Positions 49,153-58,304 of a stretch of 64,000 nt of DNA are shown here, piece by piece (positions within the stretch are counted from its first letter, which is position 1; each line of letters begins with the position of its first letter). The stretch is from positions 451,527 through 515,526 of the forward strand of contig NZ_JACHJK010000007.1 of the NCBI RefSeq assembly GCF_014203595.1, read 5' to 3'. The position numbers were made by a program, and so were the translations under genes. The notes beneath the pieces are model-generated. The model was not told where the DNA came from. It made no database searches and saw only the letters and a program-made list of their open reading frames with translations. The stretch comes from Streptomyces echinatus (GTDB taxonomy: Bacteria; Actinomycetota; Actinomycetes; Streptomycetales; Streptomycetaceae).

Positions 49153-49788
49153 TCAGCAGCCCTTCTTCGTGACCGCCGGCTGTCCGGGTGCGGTCAGGGA
49201 CGTCAGCGCCTGATCGGCGGCCGCCTGCCGGGTGAGGCCCTTGAAGCCGTCCCCGATGATCAGGTCGAGGTCGGCGCCCTTGCGGCCGTCGGCGCGCACG
49301 GGCGCACCGGCGAGCTGGGTGCCGAGCACCCGGAGCGAGGAGTCCTGCGCGGCGGGGGAGCCGAGGAGCAGCCCCGTGCCCTTGACCTTCTGGTCGTAGT
49401 CCTTGGCCGCGTTGCCCACGGAGCCGATCCTGAAGCCGCGCTTGCGCAGCTCGTCCGCGGTCTTCTTGGCGAGCCCGGTGCGCTTGGTGGCGTTGAAGAC
49501 GTTCACGGTGATCCGGCCGGGCTTCGGCAGGACCTTCACCTGGGCCGCCGGGGCCGGTTCGGCCTTGGTCCGGCAGTCCGCCGCATGGCCGGCCACCGTG
49601 GGGTTGTCGCCGCCGTCGAAGACGTCGATGAGCTGCAGGGTGCCCCAGCCGATCAGACCGAGCACGGCGACGGAGGCCACTGCGGCGGCCACGAGCCTGC
49701 CGCGTCGGCGAGGCGGACGCATCCGCGGGTATTTGTCCCCCGTGATCCGGTACTGGCCGCCCATGCCCGGGGGAGTCAGCATGCTCAT
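49153..49788 (-). CDS. Membrane protein with LytR C-terminal domain
   Basis: The 211-residue protein has a basic cytoplasmic start, one membrane helix (about 32-54; LVAAAVASVAVLGLIGWGTL) and an extracellular LytR_C domain (about 85-185). That domain includes ITVNVFNATKRTGLAKKTAD and RGFRIGSVGNAAKDY. LytR_C domains occur with cell-wall glycopolymer ligases; here the catalytic LCP domain is absent. It is divergent from nothing close and ends with a free C-terminal Cys. Confidence 0.88.
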   Translation of the reverse strand: MSMLTPPGMGGQYRITGDKYPRMRPPRRRGRLVAAAVASVAVLGLIGWGTLQLIDVFDGGDNPTVAGHAADCRTKAEPAPAAQVKVLPKPGRITVNVFNATKRTGLAKKTADELRKRGFRIGSVGNAAKDYDQKVKGTGLLLGSPAAQDSSLRVLGTQLAGAPVRADGRKGADLDLIIGDGFKGLTRQAAADQALTSLTAPGQPAVTKKGC

Positions 49789-49886
49789 GAACGCAGCGTA
49801 GTGCGCCCGAGCGGCAATGCCTATCAGATGATCAGCCGATGCCGCTCAGCGGAACCCGAAAGGGCCAACCGCCGTGTCGCGCCGGG

Positions 49887-50183
49887 TCAGTCGAGTTCGA
49901 GCACGCGCGCGTGCAGCACCTGGCGCTGCTGGAGGGCGGCGCGGACCGCGCGGTGCAGGCCGTCCTCCAGGTACAGGTCGCCCTGCCACTTCACGACGTG
50001 TGCGAAGAGGTCGCCGTAGAACGTCGAGTCCTCCGCCAGCAGGGTCTCCAGGTCGAGCTGCTGCTTGGTGGTCACGAGCTGATCGAGGCGGACCGGGCGC
50101 GGCGCGACGTCCGCCCACTGCCGGGTGCTTTCCCGGCCGTGGTCGGGGTACGGCCGGCCGTTTCCGATGCGCTTGAAGATCAC
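49887..50183 (-). CDS. VapB-like antitoxin family protein
   Basis: The 98-residue protein begins MIFKRIGNGRPYPDHGRES and contains RPVRLDQLVTTKQQLDLETL, FYGDLFAHVVKWQGDLYLED and GLHRAVRAALQQRQVLHARV, the signature of a conserved actinobacterial family annotated as type II antitoxin VapB. Parts resemble a ParB-like core. No toxin gene is adjacent, so a toxin-antitoxin role is doubtful. The GTG start and gene order match Streptomyces relatives. Confidence 0.8.
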   Translation of the reverse strand: MIFKRIGNGRPYPDHGRESTRQWADVAPRPVRLDQLVTTKQQLDLETLLAEDSTFYGDLFAHVVKWQGDLYLEDGLHRAVRAALQQRQVLHARVLELD

Positions 50184-50296
50184 ACGGAAAGCCTACCGGT
50201 CAAGACGTTCCGGGCGCAGCCATGGCGGCGGAGTGCGACGCTTGAAAAGATGGAGCAAAACGGGCATACGGGCTACTACGGGAACAGAGGCCGGGG

Positions 50297-51859
50297 ATGA
50301 GCGACAGTGAGACCGTGCCTCCCGCGGCCCCCGGGGGAGCCGGCGCCCTGCCCGCTCCGGCGCAGAAGATCGCCTCCGGTTACGCCTTCACCGGCCCCGC
50401 GCTCGAGCTCGGCGCCCTCCTGTGGGACGGGCGGTGCCACGCCGGCGCGCCGGTCCGTGTCCCGCTGGCCGTGCTCAACCGGCACGGCCTGGTCGCGGGC
50501 GCCACCGGCACCGGCAAGACCAAGACCCTCCAGCTGATCGCCGAGCAGCTGTCCGCGCAGGGCGTGCCGGTGTTCCTCGCGGACATCAAGGGCGACCTGT
50601 CCGGCATCGCGCGGCCGGGGCAGGAGAACGACCGGGTGCGGGGGCGCTCCGGCGAGGTCGGCCAGGAGTGGACCCCGGCCGGCTTCCCGGCGGAGTTCCT
50701 CGCGCTCGGCGGCCTCGGCCACGGCATCCCCGTGCGGGCCACCGTCACCAGCTTCGGCCCGGTGCTGCTGGCCAAGGTGCTCCGGCTGAACCAGACCCAG
50801 GAGCAGTCCCTCGGCCTGATCTTCCACTACGCCGACACCAAGGGCCTGGAGCTGATCGACCTCAAGGACCTCAGGGCGGTGGTCGCCTTCCTCACCTCCG
50901 ACGAGGGCAAGGGCGAGCTGAGGAACATCGGCGGCCTCTCCACCGCCACGGCCGGGGTGATCCTGCGCTCGCTCACGGCCTTCGAGGCACAGGGCATGGC
51001 GGACTTCTTCGGCGAGCCCGAGTTCGACACGGCGGACCTCCTGCGCACGGCGGCGGACGGCCGGGGGATCGTCTCGGTCCTCGAACTCCCCTCGGTGCAG
51101 GACCGACCGCTGCTGTTCTCCACCTTCCTGATGTGGCTGCTCGCCGACCTCTTCCACGACCTGCCCGAGGTCGGCGACGTCGACAAGCCCAGGCTGGTGT
51201 TCTTCTTCGACGAGGCGCACCTGCTGTTCGACGACGCCTCCAAGGCGTTCCTGGAGTCCATCACGCAGACGGTGCGGCTGATCCGTTCCAAGGGCGTCGG
51301 CGTCTTCTTCGTCACCCAGACCCCGAAGGACGTGCCCGGCGAGGTCCTCGGCCAGCTCGGCAACCGCGTCCAGCACGCCCTGCGCGCCTTCACCCCGGAC
51401 GACCAGAAGGCGCTGACGGCGACCGTGCGGACCTTCCCGAAGTCGGCGTACGACCTGGAGGAACTGCTCACCGGCCTGGGCACCGGCGAGGCCGTGGTGA
51501 CCGTGCTCGGCGAGACCGGGGCGCCGACCCCGGTGGCCGCCACCCGGCTGCGCGCCCCGGAGTCCCTGATGGGCCCGGTCGACGCCGCCGAACTGGACCG
51601 GGCGGTCCGCGGCTCCTCGCTCCACGGCCGTTATGCACAGGCTGTGGACCGGGAATCCGCGTACGAGAGGCTGAGCGCCGCCCGGCCGCCGGAAGCGGTG
51701 CGGACACCGAAGCCCACGGAGGCGGCACGGGACGAGCCGTCCCTGGTCGAACAGGTCGTCGGCAGCGGGATGTTCAGGTCCCTGGCCCGCTCGGTCGGCA
51801 CCCAGCTCGGCCGGGAGATCACCCGCTCCCTGTTCGGCACCGCCCGGCGGAGACGGTAG
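50297..51859 (+). CDS. HerA-like ATPase (helicase HerA C-terminal/DUF853)
   Basis: The 520-residue ATPase has Walker A GATGTGKTKTLQLI (about 74), Walker B LVFFFDEAHLLFDDASKAFL, sensor VGVFFVTQTPKDVP and the arginine-finger region GNRVQHALRAFTPDDQKAL. It belongs to the DUF853 branch of HerA/FtsK-like motors, usually annotated as a membrane-associated or DNA-translocating ATPase. No NurA-like nuclease is next to it. The C-terminal 80 residues are charged and family-specific. Confidence 0.92.
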   Translation: MSDSETVPPAAPGGAGALPAPAQKIASGYAFTGPALELGALLWDGRCHAGAPVRVPLAVLNRHGLVAGATGTGKTKTLQLIAEQLSAQGVPVFLADIKGDLSGIARPGQENDRVRGRSGEVGQEWTPAGFPAEFLALGGLGHGIPVRATVTSFGPVLLAKVLRLNQTQEQSLGLIFHYADTKGLELIDLKDLRAVVAFLTSDEGKGELRNIGGLSTATAGVILRSLTAFEAQGMADFFGEPEFDTADLLRTAADGRGIVSVLELPSVQDRPLLFSTFLMWLLADLFHDLPEVGDVDKPRLVFFFDEAHLLFDDASKAFLESITQTVRLIRSKGVGVFFVTQTPKDVPGEVLGQLGNRVQHALRAFTPDDQKALTATVRTFPKSAYDLEELLTGLGTGEAVVTVLGETGAPTPVAATRLRAPESLMGPVDAAELDRAVRGSSLHGRYAQAVDRESAYERLSAARPPEAVRTPKPTEAARDEPSLVEQVVGSGMFRSLARSVGTQLGREITRSLFGTARRRR

Positions 51860-51879
51860 CCCGCCCCCGCCGGGTCCGC

Positions 51880-52005
51880 TCAGCGGTCCCGGTCCCGCGG
51901 TTCCCGCGGCTGCTGCGGGGTCCGCTGATCCGGCTTGGGCGCCGTACCGCGCCTGGCCTCCGCGCGCAGCAGGGCGCGCAGGACGGCGTAGGGATCCTTG
52001 GGCAT
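51880..52005 (-). CDS. Tiny basic protein
   Basis: The 41-residue protein begins MPKDPYAVLRALLRAEARRG and ends in a Pro/Arg/Asp-rich tail. AAGGAG lies 12 bases before the ATG. Similar tiny genes occur here in Streptomyces. The ending faces the HerA-like gene. Confidence 0.55.
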   Translation of the reverse strand: MPKDPYAVLRALLRAEARRGTAPKPDQRTPQQPREPRDRDR

Positions 52006-52061
52006 GGCTGTGGTGCTCCTTGCGTCGAGCCGACTGACCTTCGCGGGGGGACGCGGGTCTG

Positions 52062-52382
52062 TCAGCAGCGCAGGACCACCGTGCGCGGCCGGGGCGGGGC
52101 GGACGGCGCCCGCGGCGCGGCGGGGATCGGGCGAGCCGCCGGGCGGGCGGGTGCCGGGTCGGTGCGGGGGGCGAGGCGCTCGGGCGCGTCGGCCCGGTGG
52201 ACGGAGCGGGCGGGCGGCCTGAGGGGCGTGTCGAGGACGTCGTGCCCGTCGGTCTCGGCGGCCACGGCGAGTCCCGGCACCGCCTGGGCCGGGACCTGGG
52301 CGCCGGGCACCCACAGGGCGAGGAGCAGCGCGAGGACCCGTAGCCAGGGGTGGCTCCGGGCTGTGCTCCTGCTCCTGCTCAC
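52062..52382 (-). CDS. Small exported protein, unknown
   Basis: The 106-residue frame begins with a basic stretch and a clear export helix (HPWLRVLALLLALWVPGAQV, cleavage after AQA) and has a Pro/Arg-rich mature part ending in Cys. No family is recognised. The GTG start lacks a good ribosome binding site. The signal peptide is the main support. Confidence 0.5.
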   Translation of the reverse strand: MSRSRSTARSHPWLRVLALLLALWVPGAQVPAQAVPGLAVAAETDGHDVLDTPLRPPARSVHRADAPERLAPRTDPAPARPAARPIPAAPRAPSAPPRPRTVVLRC

Positions 52383-52478
52383 GACGTCTGTTTTCCCGGG
52401 GCGCGGGGTGGGGGCAGCACGCCGGGTGCGAGATCCGCCCGCTCGGCGTACCCGTGGTCACGCGAGGTTGACGGCGGG

Positions 52479-53174
52479 TCAGACCGTCCGCGGCACCCGG
52501 CGCGCCCGGCCGCGGATACGGATGGCGGTGACGATCTCCACGATCCCCACCGCGACCAGCCAGACCCCGCCGACGAGGGTCAGCACCGCGATCGACACGA
52601 ACGGCGAGTCGATGAGCACGATCCCGGCGATGAAGGTGAGGATCCCGAGGAAGATCTGCCAGCCGCGGGCGGGCGCGCGGGAGTCGTGCACGGCGGCCAG
52701 GGTCTGGGTGATGCCGCGGAACAGCCAGCCGATGCCGATCCACAGGGCGAGCAGCAGGATCGACTGCATGGGCCCGCGGAAACAGAGCAGGCCGAGCAGG
52801 ATCGACAGCGCGCCGCTGATGAAGGCCAGCACGCGCAACGAGGTCGCCTGGTGGGTGCCGAAGGCGGACACCAGCTGGAGGATGCCGCTGTAGAGCAGGT
52901 AGAGGCCGAAGAGCACACCGACGGCGAGCAGGGACGCGTCGGGCCAGACCAGCACCAGGACACCGAGCACCAGGGAGCCGATCCCGGTGCCCAGGACGAC
53001 CTGCCAGGTGGCCCGGGACAGGGCGTGCAGCGGGCCTTCGAGCGGCGGCTCCGGCTCGTGGTGGCCGCGGGCCGGCTCGGCCGCGGGGTGACCGCCGGGC
53101 GGCGCCGCCTCGTGGACCCGCCGGTCGTCGGACGCGCGGTCCCGGTCCGGGCCGCTGCTGGGTATGTCGCTCAT
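52479..53174 (-). CDS. HdeD/DUF308-like membrane protein
   Basis: The 231-residue protein has a charged 55-residue cytoplasmic start and six membrane helices in paired repeats, the DUF308/HdeD pattern: LVLGVLVLVWPDASLLAVGV, RVLAFISGALSILLGLL, AGIVLIDSPFVSIAVLTLVG. HdeD in enterobacteria is tied to acid stress; for actinobacteria the role is not known. Ends RGRARRVPRTV. Confidence 0.87.
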   Translation of the reverse strand: MSDIPSSGPDRDRASDDRRVHEAAPPGGHPAAEPARGHHEPEPPLEGPLHALSRATWQVVLGTGIGSLVLGVLVLVWPDASLLAVGVLFGLYLLYSGILQLVSAFGTHQATSLRVLAFISGALSILLGLLCFRGPMQSILLLALWIGIGWLFRGITQTLAAVHDSRAPARGWQIFLGILTFIAGIVLIDSPFVSIAVLTLVGGVWLVAVGIVEIVTAIRIRGRARRVPRTV

Positions 53175-53257
53175 GCCCCATGCTGGGACCGGCCGGACGG
53201 CGGCAGCCACCGGGGTGGGCCGAGCGGGTGACGCGCGGTCCCCTCCGGCGGGTGCCG

Positions 53258-53845
53258 CTACTTCTGCTTCGCCGCCTTGGCGGCCGCCTTCATCTCCTGC
53301 TTGTGCGCGCGCACCTTGGCCAGCGACTCGGGGCCGGTGATGTCGGCGACGGACCGGAAGGACTCCGGCTCGCCGTAGGCCCCGGCGGCCTCCCGCCAGC
53401 CCGTGGGGGCGACCCCGAGCTGCTTGCCGAGCAGGGCCAGGAAGATCTGCGCCTTCTGCTTGCCGAACCCCGGCAGGTCCTCCAGCCGCCGCAGCAGTTC
53501 GGTCCCGCTGCCGACGCCCCGCCAGACCGCCTCCGCGTCCCCGTCGTAGTGCTCGACGAGGTACTGGCACAGCTGCTGGATCCGCTTCGCCATCGAGCCC
53601 GGGTAGCGGTGCACGGCGGGCTTTTCGGAGAGCAGAGCGGCGAACCCCTCCGGATCCATCACCGCGATCTCGTGCGCGTCGAGGTCCTCCGCGCCGAGCC
53701 GGTCGGCGATGGTCCGGGGGCCCTTGAACGCCCACTCCATCGGGACCTGCTGGTCCAGCAGCATCCCGGTGAGCGCGGCGAGCGGGGAGCGCCCGAGCAG
53801 CGCGTCGGCCGGGGGGTCCTGGGCGAGGTGCAGGGTGACGTCCAT
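53258..53845 (-). CDS. HhH-GPD family DNA glycosylase-like protein
   Basis: The 195-residue protein contains an HhH motif in LEDLPGFGKQKAQIFLALLG and the preceding helical core (LTGMLLDQQVPMEWAFKGPR). It is the short actinobacterial HhH-GPD type, presumably a base-excision enzyme. The conserved catalytic Asp after the HhH motif is not obvious. A Lys-rich tail (AHKQEMKAAAKAAKQK) may bind DNA. The ATG at 53845 is the first family residue. Confidence 0.85.
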   Translation of the reverse strand: MDVTLHLAQDPPADALLGRSPLAALTGMLLDQQVPMEWAFKGPRTIADRLGAEDLDAHEIAVMDPEGFAALLSEKPAVHRYPGSMAKRIQQLCQYLVEHYDGDAEAVWRGVGSGTELLRRLEDLPGFGKQKAQIFLALLGKQLGVAPTGWREAAGAYGEPESFRSVADITGPESLAKVRAHKQEMKAAAKAAKQK

Positions 53846-53914
53846 GCGTCGATGATCCCGCGCCCCGGCCCGCCCCGCCCGCCAGGCCCGGGCATGCCCG
53901 CTCCGCCTCCCGGT

Positions 53915-54054
53915 CCGCGGCCGCCTCGTCCGTCCGCCTCCGGGCTGCCCGCCCCCGGGTTCACGCTCATCCCGTCTCACGGCTCCCCCGGGTCCGCGGC
54001 CGCCCGGTCCGTCCGCCCCCGGGTTCACCGCTCACCCCGGCTCACGGCTCACCC
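53915..54054. repeat. Two imperfect tandem copies of about 75 bp
   Basis: Both copies begin TCCGCGGCCGCC, pass through CCCGGGTTCAC and end CTCACGGCTC. They are non-coding and lie between the glycosylase and SIP genes. Confidence 0.55.
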
Positions 54055-54074
54055 TGTTCGTCCGCTCCGTCCGC

Positions 54075-54797
54075 TCAGTCCGCGCGCCAGTACCCCAGGG
54101 CGTGCACCCGCTGCTTCGGCACGCCCAGGTCCCTGCGGACGTAGGCCGCGAGCGTGCGGGTGGTCGCCGTGTCGCAGGCGATCCAGACGTAGGGGTCGGG
54201 GGTGCCGGCGAGGACGGCGGGCAGTTCGGCGCGGACGCGTTCCACCAGGTGGGCGCCGTCGTCCCGGCGGGGCACCGGCCGTATCTCGTGCCGGCCGGCC
54301 GCGGTCCGGCTGGGCAGCCCCGCCGGCTCCCCCTCGAACCAGACGGTGGCCGGGGCGGAACCCAGGGCGCCGAGCAGGGAGTTGATCGCGGGCAGCGAGG
54401 CCGGGTCACCGATCGCGACGAGATGGGAGGGCGCCGGGTCGGGGTCCCGGAAGCCGGTGCCCTGGACGGTGGCCTCGACGGTGTCGCCGGGCCGCGCGGC
54501 CCGGGCCCAGTCGGACGCCACGCCCTCGTGCAGGGCGAACTCCAGGCCGAAGGTGCCGGTGGCCGGGTCGGGGTCGACCAGGGTGTAGGCGCGCTGATGC
54601 GGCCGGCCGCCGTCGGAGAACCACAGGCGTACCCACATCGTGGGGTGGACGCCGGCCGCGGCGAGCAGTCCGCCGTCGTCCAGCCGGATCCGCCGGTAGT
54701 GCGGGGTCACGTCCTCGGTGTCGAGGACGGTCAGCGCGAAGTCCTTCGCACGCATCAGTCTGAGGACCGCGCCTTCCCAGCCCCGCCCCTGCCCCAT
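54075..54797 (-). CDS. Siderophore-interacting protein (FAD ferric reductase)
   Basis: The 240-residue protein is a ViuB/SIP-family flavoprotein, reducing ferric siderophores in the cytosol to free iron. RAKDFALTVLDTEDVTPHYR opens the FAD domain, RAYTLVDPDPATGTFGLEF binds FAD, and HLVAIGDPASLPAINSLL begins the NAD(P)H domain, ending RRDLGVPKQRVHALGYWR. GGAGGAGTC precedes the ATG. An iron box lies 41 bases upstream, shared with the divergent operon. Confidence 0.94.
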   Translation of the reverse strand: MGQGRGWEGAVLRLMRAKDFALTVLDTEDVTPHYRRIRLDDGGLLAAAGVHPTMWVRLWFSDGGRPHQRAYTLVDPDPATGTFGLEFALHEGVASDWARAARPGDTVEATVQGTGFRDPDPAPSHLVAIGDPASLPAINSLLGALGSAPATVWFEGEPAGLPSRTAAGRHEIRPVPRRDDGAHLVERVRAELPAVLAGTPDPYVWIACDTATTRTLAAYVRRDLGVPKQRVHALGYWRAD

Positions 54798-54837
54798 GAC
54801 TCCTCCATCGGTCGCGTACGATTCCGCCACGGATAAC

Positions 54838-54856
54838 TTAGGCAAGGCTAACCTAA
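54838..54856. promoter_or_regulatory. Iron box (DmdR/IdeR operator)
   Basis: TTAGGCAAGGCTAACCTAA matches the 19-bp consensus TTAGGTTAGGCTAACCTAA at 17 positions. It sits between the SIP start (54797) and the acylase start (54876), so an iron-loaded DmdR repressor should silence both directions. Confidence 0.93.
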
Positions 54857-54875
54857 AGCACAGGGGGTTCCCGGG

Positions 54876-57263
54876 GTGACCATCGAGATCTACCGCGACG
54901 CCTGGGGAATTCCCCATCTGCGCGCCTCCGACGCCCGCGAACTCGCCCACGCCCAGGGCCGGGTCACCGCCCACGACCGGGCCTGGCAACTGGAGGTCGA
55001 GCGCCACCGCGCCCAGGGCACCTCCGCGTCCTTCCTCGGCGCCGAGGCCCTGTCGTGGGACGTCTTCGCCCGGCGGGCCCGGCTCGACGACACCGCCCGC
55101 CGCTGCTTCGCCGCGCTGGAACGCCGGGACCCGGAGACGGCCGCGTGGGTGCGGGCGTACACCGACGGCGTCAACGAGGGGCTGGCCGCCGGGGCCCGCC
55201 GCGCCCCCGAGTTCGCCCGCACCGCTCTGGCCCCCGGCCACTGGCAGCCCTGGACGCCGCTCGGGGTGTGGCTCGGCACGCACATCCTCTTCGCCGGTTT
55301 CCCGGCCAAGCTCTGGCGCGAGCAGGCGATCCGGCACCTCGGCCCCGAGGCGGTCGGCCTGTTCGCCACCGACGGCCCCGGCACGGCCGGCAGCAACGGC
55401 TGGCTGGTCACCGGCGAGCGCACCGCCGGCGGTCACGCCCTCCTCGCCGGCGACCCGCACCGTTTCATCGAGGACCCCGGCGTCTACCAGCAGATCCGCC
55501 TGGCCTGCCCCGAGTTCGACGTGGTCGGCCTGGCCGTGCCCGGTGTCCCCGGCATCGCCCACTTCGGCCACACCGGCACGGCCGCCTGGGCCATCACCAA
55601 CGCCATGGCCGACTACCAGGACCTCTACCGGGAGCGGCTGCGGCGCACCGGCGCGGGCATCGAGGCCCTCGGCCCGGACGGCACCTGGCACCGGGCCGCC
55701 CGCCATACGGAGACCGTCCGGATCGCGGGCGAACCCCCGCTGGAGATCGAGGTGGTGGAAACGGAACGGGGCCCGGTCATCGCCGGAGGCCCCGAAGGCC
55801 TGGAGTCCTCCCGGCCCCGGGTCCCGGCGGCCCACCTGCCGACCACGGAGCCGGCACGGCTCACGGCGGACCGCACACCAAGCCCGGTTCCCTCCGCGAC
55901 GCGAACCCCGGCGGGCCGTGCGGCCGACGCCTCCGCGCACGGTCCGGAGGCCGCCGACGGCGGCGACGCCGTGCCGGGGCCACCCGCAGCCGGCGACGAG
56001 AGCCGCACGGGTGGTGCGGGTGGGAAACACCTCGGTGGCGACGGCGAAGCCGAGGCGCTGGCCCTCCGCTACCCACCCCGCGTGACGGAAGACCTCGGCT
56101 TCAGCGCCCTCCTCCCCCTCCTCCGCGCCCGCGGCGTCGCCGACATCGACAGGGCCCTGGACGCCTGGACCGAGCCGGTCAACGTCGTCCAGGCCGCCGA
56201 CACCGCCGGAGGCACCCTGCACCGCGTCGCCGGCAAGGTCCCCGTCCGCGCCGAGGCCAACCGCCTCCACCCGGTCGCCGCATGGGAACCCGGCCACGAC
56301 TGGCACGGCACGCACGAGACGCCGTACGCCGAACCGGCCGACGGCATCGCGGTGATGGCCAACGCCCGCGGCCTGGCCACCCCGCTCGGCGTCGAGTTCG
56401 CCCCGCCCCACCGCGCCGCCCGCATCCGCGCCCTGCTCGACGCCCGCCGCACCTGGACCGCCGACGGCATGTCAGCGATCCACACCGACACCCACCTGGG
56501 TTCCGCCGCACCCCTGCTGGACCACCTCGCCGCCCTCACCGGCCTCACCCCCGCCGCCGCGGACCTGCGCGACCGCCTGCTCGCCTGGGACCGCCACATG
56601 GCGGCGGACAGCACCGAGGCGGCCGCCTACGCGGCGGTGCGCGGCGCGGTCGTCCGGCGACTCGCCGCGCACCCGGTCTTCGCCCCGCTCACCGAGCCCC
56701 CGGCCTACCCGGAGGTCCTGCTGCCCTGGCTGGCCCTCGTCCCGCGCGTCGGCTTCGCCCTCGAACACCTCCTGCGCGCCGAGGACGCGTACGGCATCGA
56801 CCGCGCGGCAGCCGTCCGTACCGCCCTGGAGGAGGTGGCCGCCGCGCCGCCCGCCCGCCCCTGGGCCGCCACCCACCGTCTGGCCCCCTGGAAGGCGCTG
56901 CCGGACGAGCCGCACACCACGCCGGACGGAGCCGCCGCACCCGGTCTCGCCGGCGACCACGACTGCGTGCTCTGCACCTCGGCCGTCCCCGGCCTCACCG
57001 ACCGCGCCGCACGGGGCCCGGCCGCCCGCTACGTCTGGGACCTGGCCGACCGCGACAACAGCCGCTGGGTGGTCCCCTTCGGCGCCGACGGCGTACCCGG
57101 CGCCGCCCACCACCGCGACCAGCTCCCGCTGTGGCTCACGGGAGAACTGGCCCCGGTGGTCACCGACTGGTCCCTGCTCACCCCCGAACCGACCGAACCG
57201 GCCGAACCGGCCGAACCCGCCGAGCCGACCCCCGCCGAATCCACCGAGGGAACCCATGACTGA
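54876..57263 (+). CDS. Penicillin acylase-family Ntn hydrolase, iron-box controlled
   Basis: The 795-residue protein opens IEIYRDAWGIPHLRASDARE and has the autocatalytic Ser173 in GPGTAGSNGWLVTG, then HALLAGDPHRFIEDPGVYQQ, AWAITNAMADYQDLYRERL and the C-terminal DRDNSRWVVPFGADGVPGAA. No signal peptide is present, unlike many acylases, so it should act in the cytosol. A Pro/Ala/Thr-rich insert covers about 310-400, and EPAEPAEP repeats end it. It probably cleaves an amide, perhaps an acylated siderophore. The next gene overlaps by eight bases. Confidence 0.9.
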   Translation: MTIEIYRDAWGIPHLRASDARELAHAQGRVTAHDRAWQLEVERHRAQGTSASFLGAEALSWDVFARRARLDDTARRCFAALERRDPETAAWVRAYTDGVNEGLAAGARRAPEFARTALAPGHWQPWTPLGVWLGTHILFAGFPAKLWREQAIRHLGPEAVGLFATDGPGTAGSNGWLVTGERTAGGHALLAGDPHRFIEDPGVYQQIRLACPEFDVVGLAVPGVPGIAHFGHTGTAAWAITNAMADYQDLYRERLRRTGAGIEALGPDGTWHRAARHTETVRIAGEPPLEIEVVETERGPVIAGGPEGLESSRPRVPAAHLPTTEPARLTADRTPSPVPSATRTPAGRAADASAHGPEAADGGDAVPGPPAAGDESRTGGAGGKHLGGDGEAEALALRYPPRVTEDLGFSALLPLLRARGVADIDRALDAWTEPVNVVQAADTAGGTLHRVAGKVPVRAEANRLHPVAAWEPGHDWHGTHETPYAEPADGIAVMANARGLATPLGVEFAPPHRAARIRALLDARRTWTADGMSAIHTDTHLGSAAPLLDHLAALTGLTPAAADLRDRLLAWDRHMAADSTEAAAYAAVRGAVVRRLAAHPVFAPLTEPPAYPEVLLPWLALVPRVGFALEHLLRAEDAYGIDRAAAVRTALEEVAAAPPARPWAATHRLAPWKALPDEPHTTPDGAAAPGLAGDHDCVLCTSAVPGLTDRAARGPAARYVWDLADRDNSRWVVPFGADGVPGAAHHRDQLPLWLTGELAPVVTDWSLLTPEPTEPAEPAEPAEPTPAESTEGTHD

Positions 57264-57843
57264 CCTGCACGTCCAGCACATCGACGGCTACGGCACCGTC
57301 CGCATACGCCCCCTCGACCCGGAGGGCGACGCGGACGTGGTGCACGCCTGGGTGAGAGAGGAACGCGCCGCGTTCTGGGGCATGAACGGCCTCACCAGGG
57401 ACCAGGTCGCCGAGATCTACGCCCATATGGCCACGCTCGACACCCACCACGCCCATCTGGTCACCAAGGACGGCGGGCCGGCCGCCCTCTTCCAGACGTA
57501 CGAGCCGTCCGCCGACCGGGTCGGCGAGTGCTACGACGTCCGCCCCGGCGACCTCGGCGTGCACCTCCTCCTCGCCCCCGCCGGCCCGGAAGGCCCGCAC
57601 CACGGCTGGACGTGCGCCCTGCTGACGGTGCTGACGACGTACGTGCTGCGGGGCCTGGGCCGCCAACGGGTCGTGGTCGACCCGGACGTGCGCAACGTCA
57701 GGGCGATCACCCGCTTCGAACGCCAGGGCTTCTGCCGCGGCCCCGTCGTCGTGCTGCCCGAGGTCGATCTGCCGGACGTGTACCTGCCGGAGAAGCACGC
57801 TCAACTGGCCTTCCTGGAACGGGCGGTAGCCTTCCCCGAGTGA
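57256..57843 (+). CDS. Siderophore-type GNAT acetyltransferase (AlcB/IucB/RhbD-like)
   Basis: The 195-residue protein is a GNAT fold of the Acetyltransf_8 type that acylates hydroxylamine groups in siderophores. RIRPLDPEGDADVVHAWVRE, AFWGMNGLTRDQVAEIYAHM, LVTKDGGPAALFQTYEPSAD and GLGRQRVVVDPDVRNVRAIT are visible. It starts inside the acylase stop, so it is coupled to it. The same operon thus encodes an acyl-adding and a putative acyl-removing enzyme. Confidence 0.9.
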   Translation: MTDLHVQHIDGYGTVRIRPLDPEGDADVVHAWVREERAAFWGMNGLTRDQVAEIYAHMATLDTHHAHLVTKDGGPAALFQTYEPSADRVGECYDVRPGDLGVHLLLAPAGPEGPHHGWTCALLTVLTTYVLRGLGRQRVVVDPDVRNVRAITRFERQGFCRGPVVVLPEVDLPDVYLPEKHAQLAFLERAVAFPE

Positions 57844-58304
57844 CGACGCCCGAAGAGCTGATCGCTGTCCACGGCCTCGAACCCATCCCCCGCGAGGGCG
57901 GCCTGTTCCGGCGCACCTGGACCGGCCCCGAACGGCCCGACGGCCGCCCCGAGGGCTCCGCCATCGTCGCGCTGCTCACCGCGGGCGACTTCTCGGCCCT
58001 GCACCGCCTGCCCTTCGACGAGGTCTGGCACTTCTACCTCGGCGACCCGCTCCACCTGCTGCTCCTCGCCCCCGACGGCACCACCAGCACCGCCGTCCTC
58101 GGCCCCGGCCCGCACCCACAGCTCGTCGTGCCGGCCCGCACCTGGATGGGCGCGCGGGTGGCGCCGGGCGGCGCGTGGGCCTTCTTCGGCTGCACCATGG
58201 CCCCCGGATTCACCTACGCGGACTACGAACACGGGAACGCGGCCGAGCTCACGGCGCGTTACCCGGCCGAGGCCGCCCTGATCGGGGAACTGTGCCGCCC
58301 ATGA
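57840..58304 (+). CDS. Cupin DUF985-family protein
   Basis: The 154-residue cupin has PEELIAVHGLEPIPREGGLF, SALHRLPFDEVWHFYLGDPL (metal-binding His and Glu), VVPARTWMGARVAPGG and CTMAPGFTYADYEHGN. The GTG start overlaps the upstream stop. Relatives include YML079w-like sugar-binding cupins; no reaction is assigned. Confidence 0.88.
   Translation: MTTPEELIAVHGLEPIPREGGLFRRTWTGPERPDGRPEGSAIVALLTAGDFSALHRLPFDEVWHFYLGDPLHLLLLAPDGTTSTAVLGPGPHPQLVVPARTWMGARVAPGGAWAFFGCTMAPGFTYADYEHGNAAELTARYPAEAALIGELCRP

Noticed and set aside
49887..50183. Complete toxin-antitoxin module
   Set aside because: Only the VapB-like protein is present; no PIN-domain or other toxin gene is adjacent.
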